A stretch of DNA of 64,000 bases from Saccharum officinarum. Taxonomy: Eukaryota > Streptophyta > Magnoliopsida > Poales > Poaceae. Below, piece by piece: positions 39,385 through 51,385 of the stretch (position 1 is the first letter of the stretch; each line of letters opens with the position of its first letter). The stretch covers positions 62,405,183 to 62,469,182 of the forward strand of contig CM036225.1 in assembly GCA_020631735.1 (NCBI GenBank), given 5' to 3'. A program made the position numbers and the translations under genes. The notes under the pieces were generated by a model. That model saw only the letters and a program-made list of their open reading frames with translations. It made no database searches and was not told the origin of the DNA.

Positions 39385-41506
39385 GTGAGATCCGTAGCTT
39401 CTTGGGATTAGCTGGCTATTATCGTCGCTTCATAGAGGGATTTCTCAAAGCTAGCCAAGCCAATGACTCGGTTGCTGCAGAAGACACCAGGTTTGTCTGG
39501 ACTCCTGAGTGTGAGGCGGCTTTTCACCAACTGCGAACCCTCCTAACCTCAGCTCCGGTTTTGGCACAACCGGATATCGAGAAACCATTTGATGTTTATT
39601 GTGATGCCTCAGGCATAGGTTTGGGAGGTGTTCTGATGCAGGAAGGCCGAGTAATTGCATATACCTCTCGACAACTTCGGAAACATGAGGTGAATTATCC
39701 AACACATGACTTAGAACTCGCCGCAGTTGTTCATGCTTGAAAGCCTGGCGACACTATCTGTTGGGCAATGTTTGCAATATCTACACAGACCACAAAAGCC
39801 TCAAATACATCTTCACTCAACCCGAGTTAAATATGCGTCAAAGAAGATGGCTCGAGTTGATTAAGGATTATAACCTTCAAGTGCACTATCATCCTGGCAA
39901 GGCAAATGTGGTTGCGGATGCTTTAAGCCGTAAGTCTCATTGCCATTCCTTAGTTGAAACTGATTTTCATCGATCTCGCCTTCTACATCCAGCAGTCTTG
40001 TACAACATCACTGTCAGTTATACTCTCAAAAGCAGAATTATTGAGCTCCAAAAGACTGACACTGGTATATTCCACATCAAGCGTAAGATGAAAGAGCAAG
40101 AAACTACACAGTTCAGGGTAGATGAAGAGGGTGTACTATGGTTCAAGGATAGGTTAGTTGTGCCTAAGGACCGGGAGCTTCGAAATGATATTATGTCTGA
40201 AGCACACTCCTCTAAGTTGTCCATCCATCCTGGTAGCAATAAGATGTATTATGATTTGAAGCCATACTATTGGTGGACCAAGATGCGGAAAGAAATAGCT
40301 GCATATGTGGCTAGGTGTGACACCTGCTGTAGAGTTAAAGCTGTGCACATGAAAGCTGGGTTACTTCAACCACTTTCTATCCCAGGTTGGAAATGGGAAG
40401 AGATAAGTATGGATTTCATTGTCGGTCTTCCTCCTACTGTCAAAAATCATAACTCCATCTGGGTAATTGTGGATCGTTTGACCAAATCAGCTCACTTCAT
40501 TCCAGTTAGAGTGGACTATCGTCCCACTGACTATGCTGAGTTGTACTTCAATCAGATAGTCCGGCTCCATGGGATACCTCGTACTATCATATCTGACCGT
40601 GGTCCCCAGTTCACTGCTCGCTTTTGGGAGCACTTGCATCACCTTCTGGGAACCAAGTTAGTGAGAAGCTCTGCTTATCACCCCCAGACATCAGGACAGA
40701 CGGAACGGGTTAACCAAATCTTGGAAGATCTGTTGCGGGCATGTGTCATTTCATCCAAGGGTTCTTGGGAAAAATGGTTACCTCTAGCCGAGTTTTCGTA
40801 CAATAATAGTTATCAAGAGAGTATTAAGATGGCTCCATTCGAAGCTTTGTACGGTCGTAAGTGTAGAACTCCACTAAACTGGGTAGAAGCTGGTGAAAGG
40901 AGGTATTATGGTATTGATTTTGTTCATGAAGCTGAGGAACAAGTCCGTACCATCCAAAAACATATGGCTGCAGCCCAAGCTAGACAGAAAAGTTATGCTG
41001 ATCGTCGTAGAAAACCGCTCGAGTTTGAAGTTGGAGACTTCGTGTATCTGAAAGTTTCTCCAATGAAGAGTGTCCAACGTTTTGGTGTTAAGCGGAAACT
41101 TGCGCCAAGATACGTGGGTCCTTTCCAAATCATAGGCAAGAGTGGAGCTGTTGCGTATAAAATCCAGTTACCTCCAGAAATGAGTGCCATATTCAACGTC
41201 TTCCATGTATCACAGCTCAAAAAGTGTCTTCGAGTTCCTGAGGAAAGAGTCCCTTTAGGAGATATCAGGCTGGAATCCGATCTAACTTACGAAGAAAAGC
41301 CAGTCCGAGTGATCGATACTCAGGAACGAGTGACTAGAAGCAAAGTGGTTAAGTGGTATAAAGTAATGTGGAGTAATCAGGGTAGTGAAAGTGACGCTAC
41401 ATGGGAACGGGAAGACTATTTACGGGATGGTTATAAGGAATTCTATGAAAAATGGTACGCTTTCCAAATCTCGGGACGAGATTTTTATAAGGGGGGAGGG
41501 CTGTAA
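39360..41506 (+). pseudogene. Element B RNase H-integrase-chromodomain-like part of pol, two frame breaks
   Basis: Resumes as [18 protein letters not shown] and from here is nearly identical to element A. The first frame (39363-39740) covers early RNase H. A 1-nt loss at about 39738 (GCTTGAAA for GCTTTGAAA) ends it, and the next frame (39737-41506) reads through RNase H and integrase ([23 protein letters not shown]) to KGGGL-stop. Between about 39438 and 39485 two opposite single-base changes put some 15 residues out of frame. The end ([34 protein letters not shown]) has the shape of a chromodomain, a methyl-H3 reader in chromovirus integrases. Confidence 0.85.
41489..41501 (+). promoter_or_regulatory. 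Polypurine tract of element B
   Basis: AAGGGGGGAGGGC directly before the 3' LTR, one base different from the tract in element A. Confidence 0.85.
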
Positions 41507-44500
41507 CACCTCAGGTGTTTAGCTCCTTAATTGCATTGCATTTGCATAAGCATAAGCAAGCATCATTCATTTCATGCATAAGCTTATAATATGTAAAACA
41601 TGCTTTGGAAACAATGCCACATATGTTTATATTTCATGTGAAGTAAGAAGTGAGTAGTGTGCAACACACAAGTACCTTATGTGCAATTTCCTTTGTGAGA
41701 TATGTCAACCACTTTAGTGTAACATAATTAGCAAGTGTTATGCAACACACTCATGCAACATGTGCAACACGAGCTTGCAACATTTGGGTGAAAGTATTGA
41801 ATTACTTGTGCCAAAGTATGTGACACTAGGAATTTTGTGCAACCAATGTGTAGAGTGGCTAATTAGGTCTTATAACACCTTAATTACATTTAGGGTAAGT
41901 AGTGGAGCAATGTTCATGTTGACCAAAATTACCAAATTGCCCTTCCAAATGTTGTTGACTAAGTTGGACCCCTAGAGTGATCTGGTTTGACCAATTAAAA
42001 AGTCCAATTTAGAGATCTTGCATGGAGGAGCACCCTTAAGCAAAGTTGTAGAGAATTTCATAAGGAACAAAAGTTCTAATATGGCCATCTCATGAAAATG
42101 ATCAGAACATACTCAAAAATGGCCCACAAGTCAGTATTAGAGGCTGTTTTGGGACTTAGCAATTTTTGGCTAAGTGTGAAGCTGAAAACCGTTTCACTGT
42201 ACCTCACTTTGGCAACTTGTAACTCACAAAATAGGCCAAACCAGTCCTTGAGCCAATTGACAAAGTTGTTGTCCACACATAGCTCTACAACATTGTCAAT
42301 ATCACCATCACCTAGTTCTAAATAGTTTAGGAGATATAGCGTCAAGAAGTTAGGGTTTCAGTCGACGTTATCTCTGAAACTGCATTTCAGTTTCAAGGGG
42401 CACCACTTTGGAGCTCTGTAGTTTCAAATCTAGGCCGAACCAGCCCAAACTTCAATTGACAAACTTGTAGCCCTCATGTAGCTCTACAACATTGCCAACA
42501 TCAACCACGCCTGGTTCTCACTGGTTTGGGAGTTAATCGGCGACGAAGTTGCTCTGTCAGTCGAACGGTGACGGACTCCATTCAGTCGGCAGCATCGACA
42601 TTCAGTCGACCGGCAGCTTCATGCCGTGGCGCGCGGGCAGAAGAGCGGCGACGCGTGGCGACCGAGCGCTGCCATCGCCTCCACGTCGCGAGCCCAGGCG
42701 AGGGATTGAACACCGAGCGGCCACCTCCAACCCCCCACTCGCGCTCATTTTCTTCTCCCTCCCTCTCGCTCTGGCCGGGTTCACCGAGGCGGAAAACGAA
42801 GGCGCCTTTGTCGCCGCAGCCCGCTCTGTGCTCGTGCAAGCTCACCGTCGCACCCCGTCCTCCAAATCCCGTCCACCGCTCCACCTGAATCCCCTCCACC
42901 TCCTCCACCCGTGGCTTGACCGGATTGTGTCGAGGTGAGGGCAAATTTCGGTTTCCGCCACCGTAAGTCCTCGCCGGCGCACTGTCCGCGCGGCGGCTCA
43001 CCGTGGCCAGCTCCCTACTGTCGCCCTCCATTCTTGCTAGTTCCTGTTCTGGGTTCCGGATCGGGTAGAGAAGCTTAGGCGATGATGTTACCGGCTAGGG
43101 TGGACGGTACACGCCGGAACACGGTCGTGCGCTGCCGCGCCATGATCACCGACGCGGTGCTCACGCGGTCAGCCGCATTCGCCCCACCTCTGTCCTTATC
43201 CTTAGCTTGGATAGGTCCGCCATCTCCTCTGGAAGCCGTAGCACGCCCAACCTAGGTCCCTGGCTCCCGGAGCTCGCCGGACCGCCGCCGGGTGCCGTCT
43301 CCGAGCCGCGCCCGCCATGGCCGTCGTAGCTAGGGTGGGATAGGGTTAGCAAAGCTAGGTTTGGTCGATGCGGAAAGTCACGGGGAAACCGTCGGTGGTC
43401 TTCCCGTCGCCGGAGACGCCGTCGTCGGCGAGCTCGAGCTCGTCGGAGTCGCGGCCGTCTCCTCCCCTCCGCTCTTCTCTCTATGACCTGCGGGCCCGCG
43501 CTGTCAGCACCCGCGCGCGGGCGGGATGGCCGAGCAGGCCGCGCGTGCGTCGCGGGCCGCGCGCGCGCGCCTTGGGCCGCGTCTTTTCCCGGGCCGGCCC
43601 AGTAACAAATCTGATTTATTTCATTTCTTTTATTCTGTCACAGTTTTAGATAATGTTTAGAAAATGTAGATCTAGGGTTTTACTTGCCCAAAAATTATGA
43701 GGTAAATTTTGTTGAGATCTACAGGATGTGTAGTATTTTAGAAAAATATAAATTGGATATGTGATGTTTGTTTTCTGGGATATTTAAATAGGTCTTTGAA
43801 ATGTGTTTTAAATCACATGCAAACTTGTTTAAATTATATCTTGAGTTTCAGTGTTCCAAAAATTATGAAATTTGGTGAGTAGGCTAATTTATACTTGCTC
43901 TAGCTTTGGTAAAAATTTGGGCAGTAGTGCTTAAGTACTTTTCAAGTTATAATGCTATCTTGTGATTCTAGGAAATACTTAAATGAATTTTAGTAATTTT
44001 TCTACATGTGCAATGTTCATATAAATTTTTGGAGAATGTCTTGGTACCCTAGAGTGTCTAAGAAAATTAGGAAATCTGTTGTTTGACACTTTTTACTATG
44101 CTTTGTTATTTATACAAAAATCAGCCTTTTGGGCTTGTGGATTTTGTGTAGGAAGTTCCTGTGAATAAATTTAGTTCAGATTTTTACAGTAGCCTCTTTT
44201 TGGGTCAGAGAGTCTCCTGTAATTTTTGTAGAATTTTAGGAGCAGTTTACATATATGTTTAAAATTCCACTTAATTACTTAAGTAAATTAAGAAATGGGT
44301 GTAAATAAATATTCTAGGTGGCACACCTTACTTTCTGGTGTTTTTGTGACCTATGTGAACTTTTGGTAATATTAGTTTGGTCTTATGGGATGTTTGCCAC
44401 ATCAATAAATATTTAATCTTTGCAATTCTAGGTTTTCTGGACAGCTGGTAGCATTTCTAGGTTTGACCCTTAATAAAAGTGTTTGCTGGAAAACTTGTGA

Positions 44501-46701
44501 ATACCAAAATTGTAGTAAACTTGATAAACTAGCTTGTGTCAAAATTTGGAAGCATTTGGCTTAGTAGTTTAGGAGTTATTGCTGTTTTAAGTGACAGTCC
44601 AGAATTGGCTGCTCTCTGTTTAGAGAGAGCAGATTCTGGAACTTTGGAATTTCGACTAGGTAAACTTTGGAATTTAGTATTGTGGTCTGAAAACATTTTG
44701 TGGTACATTTCTTAAGCTTTCCAGATTGTCTTAGATCATATCTTTTGGAGTTGGGATTCTCCAGTTATGTTAGAATCTTTGAGCTGCTGTCCAGAATGTC
44801 TTACTGTGGTAACCTAAGTAATATTACTCTTGTATTGTTAGGTGTTAGGGCCTTAACCGAAGAGGAACAACTATATCTTAGGTTGGGTAGATTAGGTAAG
44901 TACTTCTCCACCGGAGAAGAGATTTGCACGTACTGATAAAATAACTGGATTAGATTATTATATTTTATTTCTGAAATGCATTTCATTCCGAGCATGTTAC
45001 ACCATTATGCACCCATGATATTTATTGTGCACTCATGCAATAGGTGTTTCGGAGGGGGTAACTCTCCTCGAATTCGAGTCAGTGATTCCGGAGGAAGTCC
45101 AGGACCAGCCGGAGCAGCTAGAGGTACCAGCGGCGACGAAGCTCCTGCCGAAGATCTACCTGAGTGTCCTGATCACCGGCCTTCGACCTTTCTGAAAGGC
45201 AAGCCCCGGTGCATGCTGAACCTACTTTTATAAATTAATCTTGAGTACTTTTAATTGTTTACTGCATTAAGTTGTAGGAGTTGTATGAAAACATTGTTGC
45301 ATTATACCTGTCCTTGTCCAGATATCGTACTTAATCCTACATTAGGTTTAGGCACGTGTCAATGCTTAGCCCTGCTTAGTACGGTAGAAGTCGGGTGATT
45401 TCCGGTCATCCGCGAGATGTAGGAAGGAGTCACGAGTGGCTTTATGGCTATCGTGGATGGAACCATGCTTAAAAATGAAATTGAGACCGGGCGGGAGTTC
45501 GATAGTACAGCCGCAAGACACTTCACGTCTTGGGTGTGGAGCTATGCCCGTCTGAGTCGTTTAAGGACCGATTCGCTGTACGTCCTTGAGTCATGTTGAA
45601 CGCAGTCTAACACTTAGTTGGCCGGATAAGTCGTTCCGACCGCGAAGCCGAGTAATGTGGTTCAGGCCGGGAATCGAATGGTAGGTTGCTTCTTGGAGGA
45701 GAGAAAGGATGTGCTTGGGACATTGGCGTGAGACCAAGGGGGGTTAGAGTCCCTATCACCTGGCAGAGTGTCGCCCTTGGGGTCGCGACATTATTCGGAC
45801 CCGCGATTCCTGAATCATATGAAACGGTGGCCTGTGCGACCCTGGCAGGGGTCTGCACGGTGAGTGTTAGAAATACCCCTCCAGCTGGATAGGAATTCGA
45901 TTCGAATCGCCGTCGCTCCGGTTAGTGAGCACTTGACTTGAGCAGCGGCAACGTAGATCTCATTAAATAAACTGGTGGTTAAGGGAATGATACAATGTTG
46001 CCACAATTCATACCTGCTCTGGATATAATGATGATAATTGTTTGATTATAATCAAGTGCATGTTTAGTACAGGTGCTAAGATAGATGACAGGTAATTGCT
46101 AAAAATAACTGCTAGTACAGGTTATAAGAGTCTCAATTACTTATGCCTTTATGCAAAAATGTGATGTCAGCTAGCCTCTTGTGTAAGCCTTGCATAATCC
46201 TTGTGTCATCTTATTTCTGGTTTTCGACGGGTAAGTCTAGCTGAGTATATACATTCCAGTACTCAGGGTTTATTCCCTCCTGTTGCAGATGATATGCTCT
46301 ACCAAGGCTTCTGCAAAAATTGTCTCCACCCTGCGGGTGACGAAGACTAGATCACTTGGGCGTGATCATCTTTTATGTACTTTCCTGATGCTTTTTGTGG
46401 GATGTTGATCAACAAGACTGGCAGTAGTTAAACAACGGGTGTGTTTATGCTTCCGCTACTTTATAAACTTGGTTTGTAATAATGCGACTCCGGTGTTGTA
46501 AACTTATTTCGGAACTACTTGCGAAATGTAACGTATGATGTTGTATGTTGAATGATGCGATCTTGGTTGTAAGCAAGTTGGTTTGAAATCCTTCGTGGTT
46601 TCGATTGACTACCGGGTATATGGGCTCAAGTTCGAAAATTTGAGCGCTTCGGTGCTTGTTTTTGTACTTGTGCTCTTATAAATTTGGTCGGTTCTGTTAC
46701 A
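41502..46701 (+). repeat. Element B 3' LTR of the element A family, 5.2 kb, complete
   Basis: TGTAACACCTCAGG to GGTTCTGTTACA. Its first 1.1 kb matches the element A 3' LTR and its last 2.7 kb the element A 5' LTR, so it serves as the reference for both. The middle part (42530-43610) is GC-rich and coding-like in several frames, but none is convincing. It contains the exon-like segments also seen in element A, here at 44840-45230. It is followed directly by antisense integrase sequence. Confidence 0.9.
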
Positions 46702-47104
46702 TAGCACCATTGTCCTCAGGTAACTTAACTTATAAGCACTGGATACCTTTCTTTCAAGATCTTGTATGGTCCCACAATCTGGCGGTAAGCTTTCTGTGAA
46801 CTCCGAACCGCTTCTTCTTCATTGGCGTGACTTTAGATAAACCATAGTCACCAACTTCAAAACAACAAGCGGTCTCCTCATTTTATCCGCATAGCTTTTC
46901 TGACGTGATTGAGCTGCTTTCATATTTTGTTGAATAGTAATGAACTTTCTTCTCGGCTTCTTTCTACGAAGTCAATACCATAGTATCTTCTTTCTCCTGG
47001 CTCGATCCAGTTTAGTGTGTTTCTACACTTTCTGGCATACAAAGCTCGAATAGGGCCATTTTTGATACTTTCTTGATAACTATTATTGTAAGCAAACTCT
47101 TCTA
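46702..47104 (-). pseudogene. Fragment of a Ty3 integrase, antisense, decayed
   Basis: Translating the minus strand piecewise gives [43 protein letters not shown] and SYADKMRRPL-like segments. These are equivalent to the integrase C-terminal region of elements A and B ([24 protein letters not shown]), but the nucleotide sequence is diverged and several frame breaks occur. It runs into the assembly gap, so the rest of the element may be hidden. Confidence 0.75.
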
Positions 47105-47204
47105 NNNNNNNNNNNNNNNNNNNNNNNNNNNNNNNNNNNNNNNNNNNNNNNNNNNNNNNNNNNNNNNNNNNNNNNNNNNNNNNNNNNNNNNNNNNNNNNN
47201 NNNN
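47105..47204. other. Assembly gap, exactly 100 N
   Basis: A run of 100 undetermined bases. The round number suggests a scaffold join of unknown true size, so the order and orientation of the sequences on either side should be treated with care. Confidence 0.98.
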
Positions 47205-48985
47205 TCACCACCAATGCTGGCAATGCATGAATCGCTTAGTGTCCATAGCGCAAACCATAGATATGGCGTTCACAAGCGTGAATTGATGTAGGCGAGTTGG
47301 CATATTTCTTGTATATTGTTTTCTTTAATTGACGTAGCCAGGCAAGTTGCATCTTCTGTATTTGATGTTGAATATAATATCCATTTTGTATTGTCTTGGG
47401 AGATCCAACACACAAACAAATCTTTTGTGCAGATGTGCTTGCAGGAAAAACAAGACAAGAAGCAAATGAATGCGCCTAGCCAGTTCACTAATGAAATCAT
47501 TGTAATCATCATATAGGTATTAAATATGTATATGTTTTAATCAATCCAGAATTGAGAAAATTGAAAAATATTTTAGAGAAAACATTTTTATTGCCTGCAA
47601 GAGATAGATAATGTAGCAAGTTACATCGCGAAACCTCATTGATAGCACATCTTCAGGATGCTTGAATTGTGGATGCGTGCTGGTGGTAGACGATGCCACT
47701 GCGTCCAGGTACGCGATCCTCGCTACTTGCTCTGTCCCCATATTTGGTTCCTTTTGGATTAACCGGATGCGGTGCTCTCTGCCCACTTGTGTGTGCTCGC
47801 CTTTCTGCAGCTGAGTGGGCGAGGCCATGAGTTTTATTGTGCAAACTAATTTGAATGATGATCAGACTATCAAGGAGATTATGATACAAGTTTTTTGTCT
47901 TACAAACTTACCCCAGTCATGATTTCATATTTTTTTATTGCAATGTGAAAGAAATATGGTACTTTCTTTCTTGAAGTCCATTTGCAAAGCGAAAAATCCC
48001 CATGGCCTGGTTCACTCTCATGGTTCATTCAGAAGGGATACAGAGCCTACCACGCCTGCTTTGTAGTGGGGTTGGTCCATGAGGTGCATGACTTCACGAC
48101 GGCTTGCACGGCAGCTTGGATGGACGACATGAAGGCCTGCAACTACTATTGTTGTAATTTAAAGCAAAAGTCCCATTCTAAATGTTCCACATTTTCTATA
48201 ATTACTAGATAGATGCTGTGAATTATAACGGTGAAAATGTACGTAGAGTTAATATATTCATGATAGTATCAAAGAATAGCTCAGCCATGTAAGGGCATGA
48301 CCATTGGGTGTCTGTAGTTTTTGCAATGATTCATGGTCAAGATAATAGCCATGAAGATTTATCTCAAAAGCAATTGAAGCTACCCCAGTGAAGAACTGTG
48401 TAGAAGGTTATCTCGAGCAATCCAAGCTACCATAGTGAGGAACTCTATAGAAGGTTTACAACTCAATTTGCTGGTGTTTTCTTAACTGGAATTATTATTC
48501 TTGTCAGTTTCCATTTCACGCAAGGCCTGAGGAGAAATCCAGGCCATTGCTTTGGTACACAAATTTGGGTGGACTTAGATTAGGCATGACTGTGGGGGTG
48601 GTTGAGGGGATGGATTTAGAAAAGAATTTTTTGTGTATTATTATAGAGAGGTACAAAGTAGAGATGTAATCATTCAAATCCAATATCATTGTAATATAAG
48701 CAAAAGTTCTGTTGGGAGATGATTAGTCTCCGTGTTCAAATAATTACTTCTTGTTACTACAAATAATTACTGCCTGTCATTAGTTGATATTGTTCAATCT
48801 TGATTCAGATGTTAATATTGTTATTGCGTTCAAACAATTTCAATTTTACTCCTGTGTGGCTCCGGACAAAAGGATCGGAGGCCGACATGTATTTGGAGAT
48901 GTATCAAATAACATAATCATAGATGAGCAAAGAGAAGAGAGGAACATAAAACAATGAGAATACCATGCAAGAAAGAATACCGTAG
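47205..48985. other. Unresolved sequence, no gene recognised
   Basis: Short open frames occur on both strands (for example 47541-47828 on the minus strand and 47982-48212 on the plus strand), but none shows a domain, family resemblance or convincing splice structure. Composition is ordinary AT-rich grass intergenic DNA. Confidence 0.4.
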
Positions 48986-48989
48986 CGTT

Positions 48990-49465
48990 AGCACGGGCAC
49001 ACTAGTCAACATAATCTATGGATGTTGTGACTAATGTTTTTCGATGTTGTAAAAGATAATTTTCAGTGTTGCATATATTGTTCCTCCATGTTGCAAACGG
49101 ACCAGCGATGTGCATGCAACATGCCCTGATGTTGCGGAGGGAATCTGATCTCATGAGATCATATACAACTGAGCCGTTATTTTCATCATATTTTTTATGT
49201 TGCAAAAGATATTTTTCGATGTTGCAGACATTGTTTATCCATGTTGCGATGGACTGATGATGTTGCAGGTATTGCAGATCGCGTTGACGTTGCGCGCAGC
49301 ATCACCATATGTTGCGGCGGGAGTTGAGCTGCTGAGCGGTCTGCGCTTAGATGGTGAGAGTTCAGCTGCTGACCGGGATAGCGTTGATGTTGCAAAATAT
49401 AATTTTTGATGTTATGTGAGCGTCCGACGGCCAGCGTCCGGATCGGATGTCCGGGCATTGGTAGC
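48990..49465. repeat. GATGTTGC-rich degenerate repeat ending in GCGTCCG motifs
   Basis: Many variants of GATGTTGCAAA and TGTTGCGG(A/C)GG occur at spacings of roughly 30-50 bp. The segment ends with repeated GCGTCCGACGG/GCGTCCGGATCGG. A related segment lies at 50690-51385. This looks like the interior and end of a DNA transposon family common in grasses, but paired ends were not established. Confidence 0.55.
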
Positions 49466-49654
49466 CCCATCGATCATGTTAATTCAGGCTTGTAAGCATG
49501 CTGAACCATATAACAAAAAAAGAGAGATAGAGAAAGAGAGGGATGCTTTGATTGTGCATTCTGTATTTCTGTTTGCAATCATCATTGTCTAGGGAGGTAT
49601 ATGGGGTGATTGGGGCACCTCTTGCCCTTCTACCCTGAAGGGTTGTTGCCCCCT

Positions 49655-50250
49655 TGTTACAACTTCAAGAGCAATGTTTATAGCAAGCAATGATAGGAAC
49701 AGAGTAATAATGATCCAAATATTCGCTTGACTGCTTACCGGCAAGGCTGGTAATCTGACAGGGCAGGGTGGGCCGGTGGGCATACATACAAGTCTGTAGC
49801 CTTGCACTAGAATATGAATGAAGCTCTTGCACAAGAATTTGCACGACCAGACTGCAAAGATTCTTGAAAGCAAGGGAAGAACTATATATACGACATTGCA
49901 TTGTGCATGTGAGCAGGCTTCCCCGCGTCCCCAGGGTTTGGTTTGCAATAGCAAGATTTGGTTTCCAATTTTCACTAGACTAGACGCCTACCTGTAATTT
50001 TTACGGCCTTTTCAGAATAAGTTCATCTGTGCTGTGAAAAGCCTCCCACCACCATCATGTGCCGTTGATCGTTTCTCATTGACGTTCCTTGACCTGATGT
50101 TACTTGTTATCTCGTGCTATAAAGTTGGACCTGTTTAAATTAATGATCTGTGTGATATTATTGGTATTGAATCCAATCTACGGCTTAGCTCGTCCTTGTT
50201 TGTTAATTTTTGTGTTCGATATACTATAGTTATATTGCGTTTAATGAAGG
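49655..50250. repeat. Direct duplication, copy 1 (~0.6 kb)
   Basis: Collinear with 61940-62548 in the same orientation. Landmarks shared include CTTGACTGCTTAC, GGCTGGTAATCTGACAGGGC, GGTTTGGTTTGCAATAGCAA, TTTTTACGGCCTTTTCAGAA and TTCTCATTGACGTTCCTTGA. The copies differ by scattered substitutions and small indels, so this is not an assembly duplicate. Similarity ends abruptly at the right with GAAGGTGT, after which copy 1 runs into the GC-rich transposon-like segment. Confidence 0.85.
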
Positions 50251-51385
50251 TGTCTCGTGAGGGCCTCTCGACAGACGGACGCAGCTTTCCTACTCGCTAC
50301 CATGTGTCCGCTTGCTCCTGTCCACACCCTTTATGGAAAAAAAACTCGCGCTATTGTGCTTCGCCTCCACCGCACTGCTCGTCTGCACCAGCACCGCGCA
50401 TCTGCACTCCACGGCCGCACCGCGCTGCTCGCCTGCACTGCGCATCCGCCCTCCGCCGCCGCACCGCGCTGCTCATTCACCGCGGCTACCTCCACCGAGC
50501 CTCCATGACGAATGCTCCAGCAAACAGGCAAGGGGAGAAGCTTCGTGTGATGCCGCCCCACATGCGAGTTGGTCGCGCCGCTGCAGCACCGGCGAGCTCC
50601 ATGCACTGCCACCAACCTCCCCTCTGGCATTGAGCTCCGAAACGACGAGCCTCTATTCGTCTAAGCAGCAAGGTGGCATTGTGCTTTCAGTGTATGTTGC
50701 AAGCATATGTTTCAAGTGTTTCATATGTTTCAGAAGTATGTTGCAAGTGTTTCATATGGATGTTGCAAAAGTAGATCGAGATGTTGCGCATGGTGCAATG
50801 GATATACACGTTTGTTGCAAATGTATGTTCCAAATGTTTCATCTGTTTTCAGGCGTATGTTTGTAAGTGTTTCATCTGGATATTGCATATGTTTCACACA
50901 TATGTTGCAAGTATTTTATCTGAATGTTGCATATGTTTTGCAATGACTTTTCAAGTGTTTTCAGGTGTTTTTGCAAGTGTTTCATATGTATGTTTCAAGT
51001 GTTTCATCAGTCTTCAGACGTATGTTGCAAATATTTTCATTTAGATGTTTCAAAAGTAGATCGGATGTTACACATGTTGCAATGGCACCGGTGGCTTGGC
51101 ACCACCTTCCCCTTGTCCGCGAACTCCTTGACTAGCTCCATGGCCCTATCATGGGTCACCAACAGCTCTGGTGCCTGGCCTTCCAAGACGACACAATCAA
51201 AGAGGATGGCGGCGTGGCCTCCTGAGACAACACAGTCAAGGGGATGGCAGCGCAGGTGCAGGAAGCAGAGGGGGCACGGGCATTGGGACGTGCGGAGGGT
51301 TCATGGGTTCACGTGAAGTAGAGCAGCAAGAGCCGTCATCCGGACACAAGCGTCCGTCCAGACGTCTGGGCGCTAGCCATAACGT
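50251..51385. mobile_element. Probable DNA-transposon segment with GC-rich head and GTTGCAAGTGTTTCAT repeats
   Basis: The left part (50255-50680) is Cys/His/Pro-coding GC-rich DNA with open frames in several registers, none with a recognised domain. The centre (50690-51065) is a degenerate repeat of units like GTATGTTGCAAGTGTTTCAT. The right end has GCGTCCGTCCAGACGTCTGG, comparable to the motif at 49425-49455. The interruption of the direct duplication at 50250 marks a likely insertion edge. No target duplication was confirmed. Confidence 0.45.

Larger units (their letters stand above)
32555..46701 (+). mobile_element. Chimeric Ty3 LTR retrotransposon 'B'
   Basis: The 5' part (5' LTR 32555-35323, primer site, extra ORF, gag, protease, RT to about 39400) belongs to a family clearly different from element A. 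The 3' part (RNase H, integrase, polypurine tract, 5.2-kb LTR) is near-identical to element A. The two LTRs are unrelated beyond their TGTAACACC starts and differ in length (2.77 versus 5.20 kb), so this cannot be the product of one normal integration. The switch falls in the conserved GLAGYYRRF region at about 39400-39435. See findings for possible origins. Confidence 0.85.

Noticed and set aside
42526..43031. Gene in the GC-rich middle of the 5.2-kb LTR
   Set aside because: Several frames on both strands are open at once with low-complexity Arg/Ser/Pro content; no domain was recognised.
50196..50866. Cys/His/Pro-rich protein gene
   Set aside because: Three overlapping frames are open only because of GC-rich composition. 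No start context, domain or splice structure stands out, and the 3' part is the GTTGC repeat.
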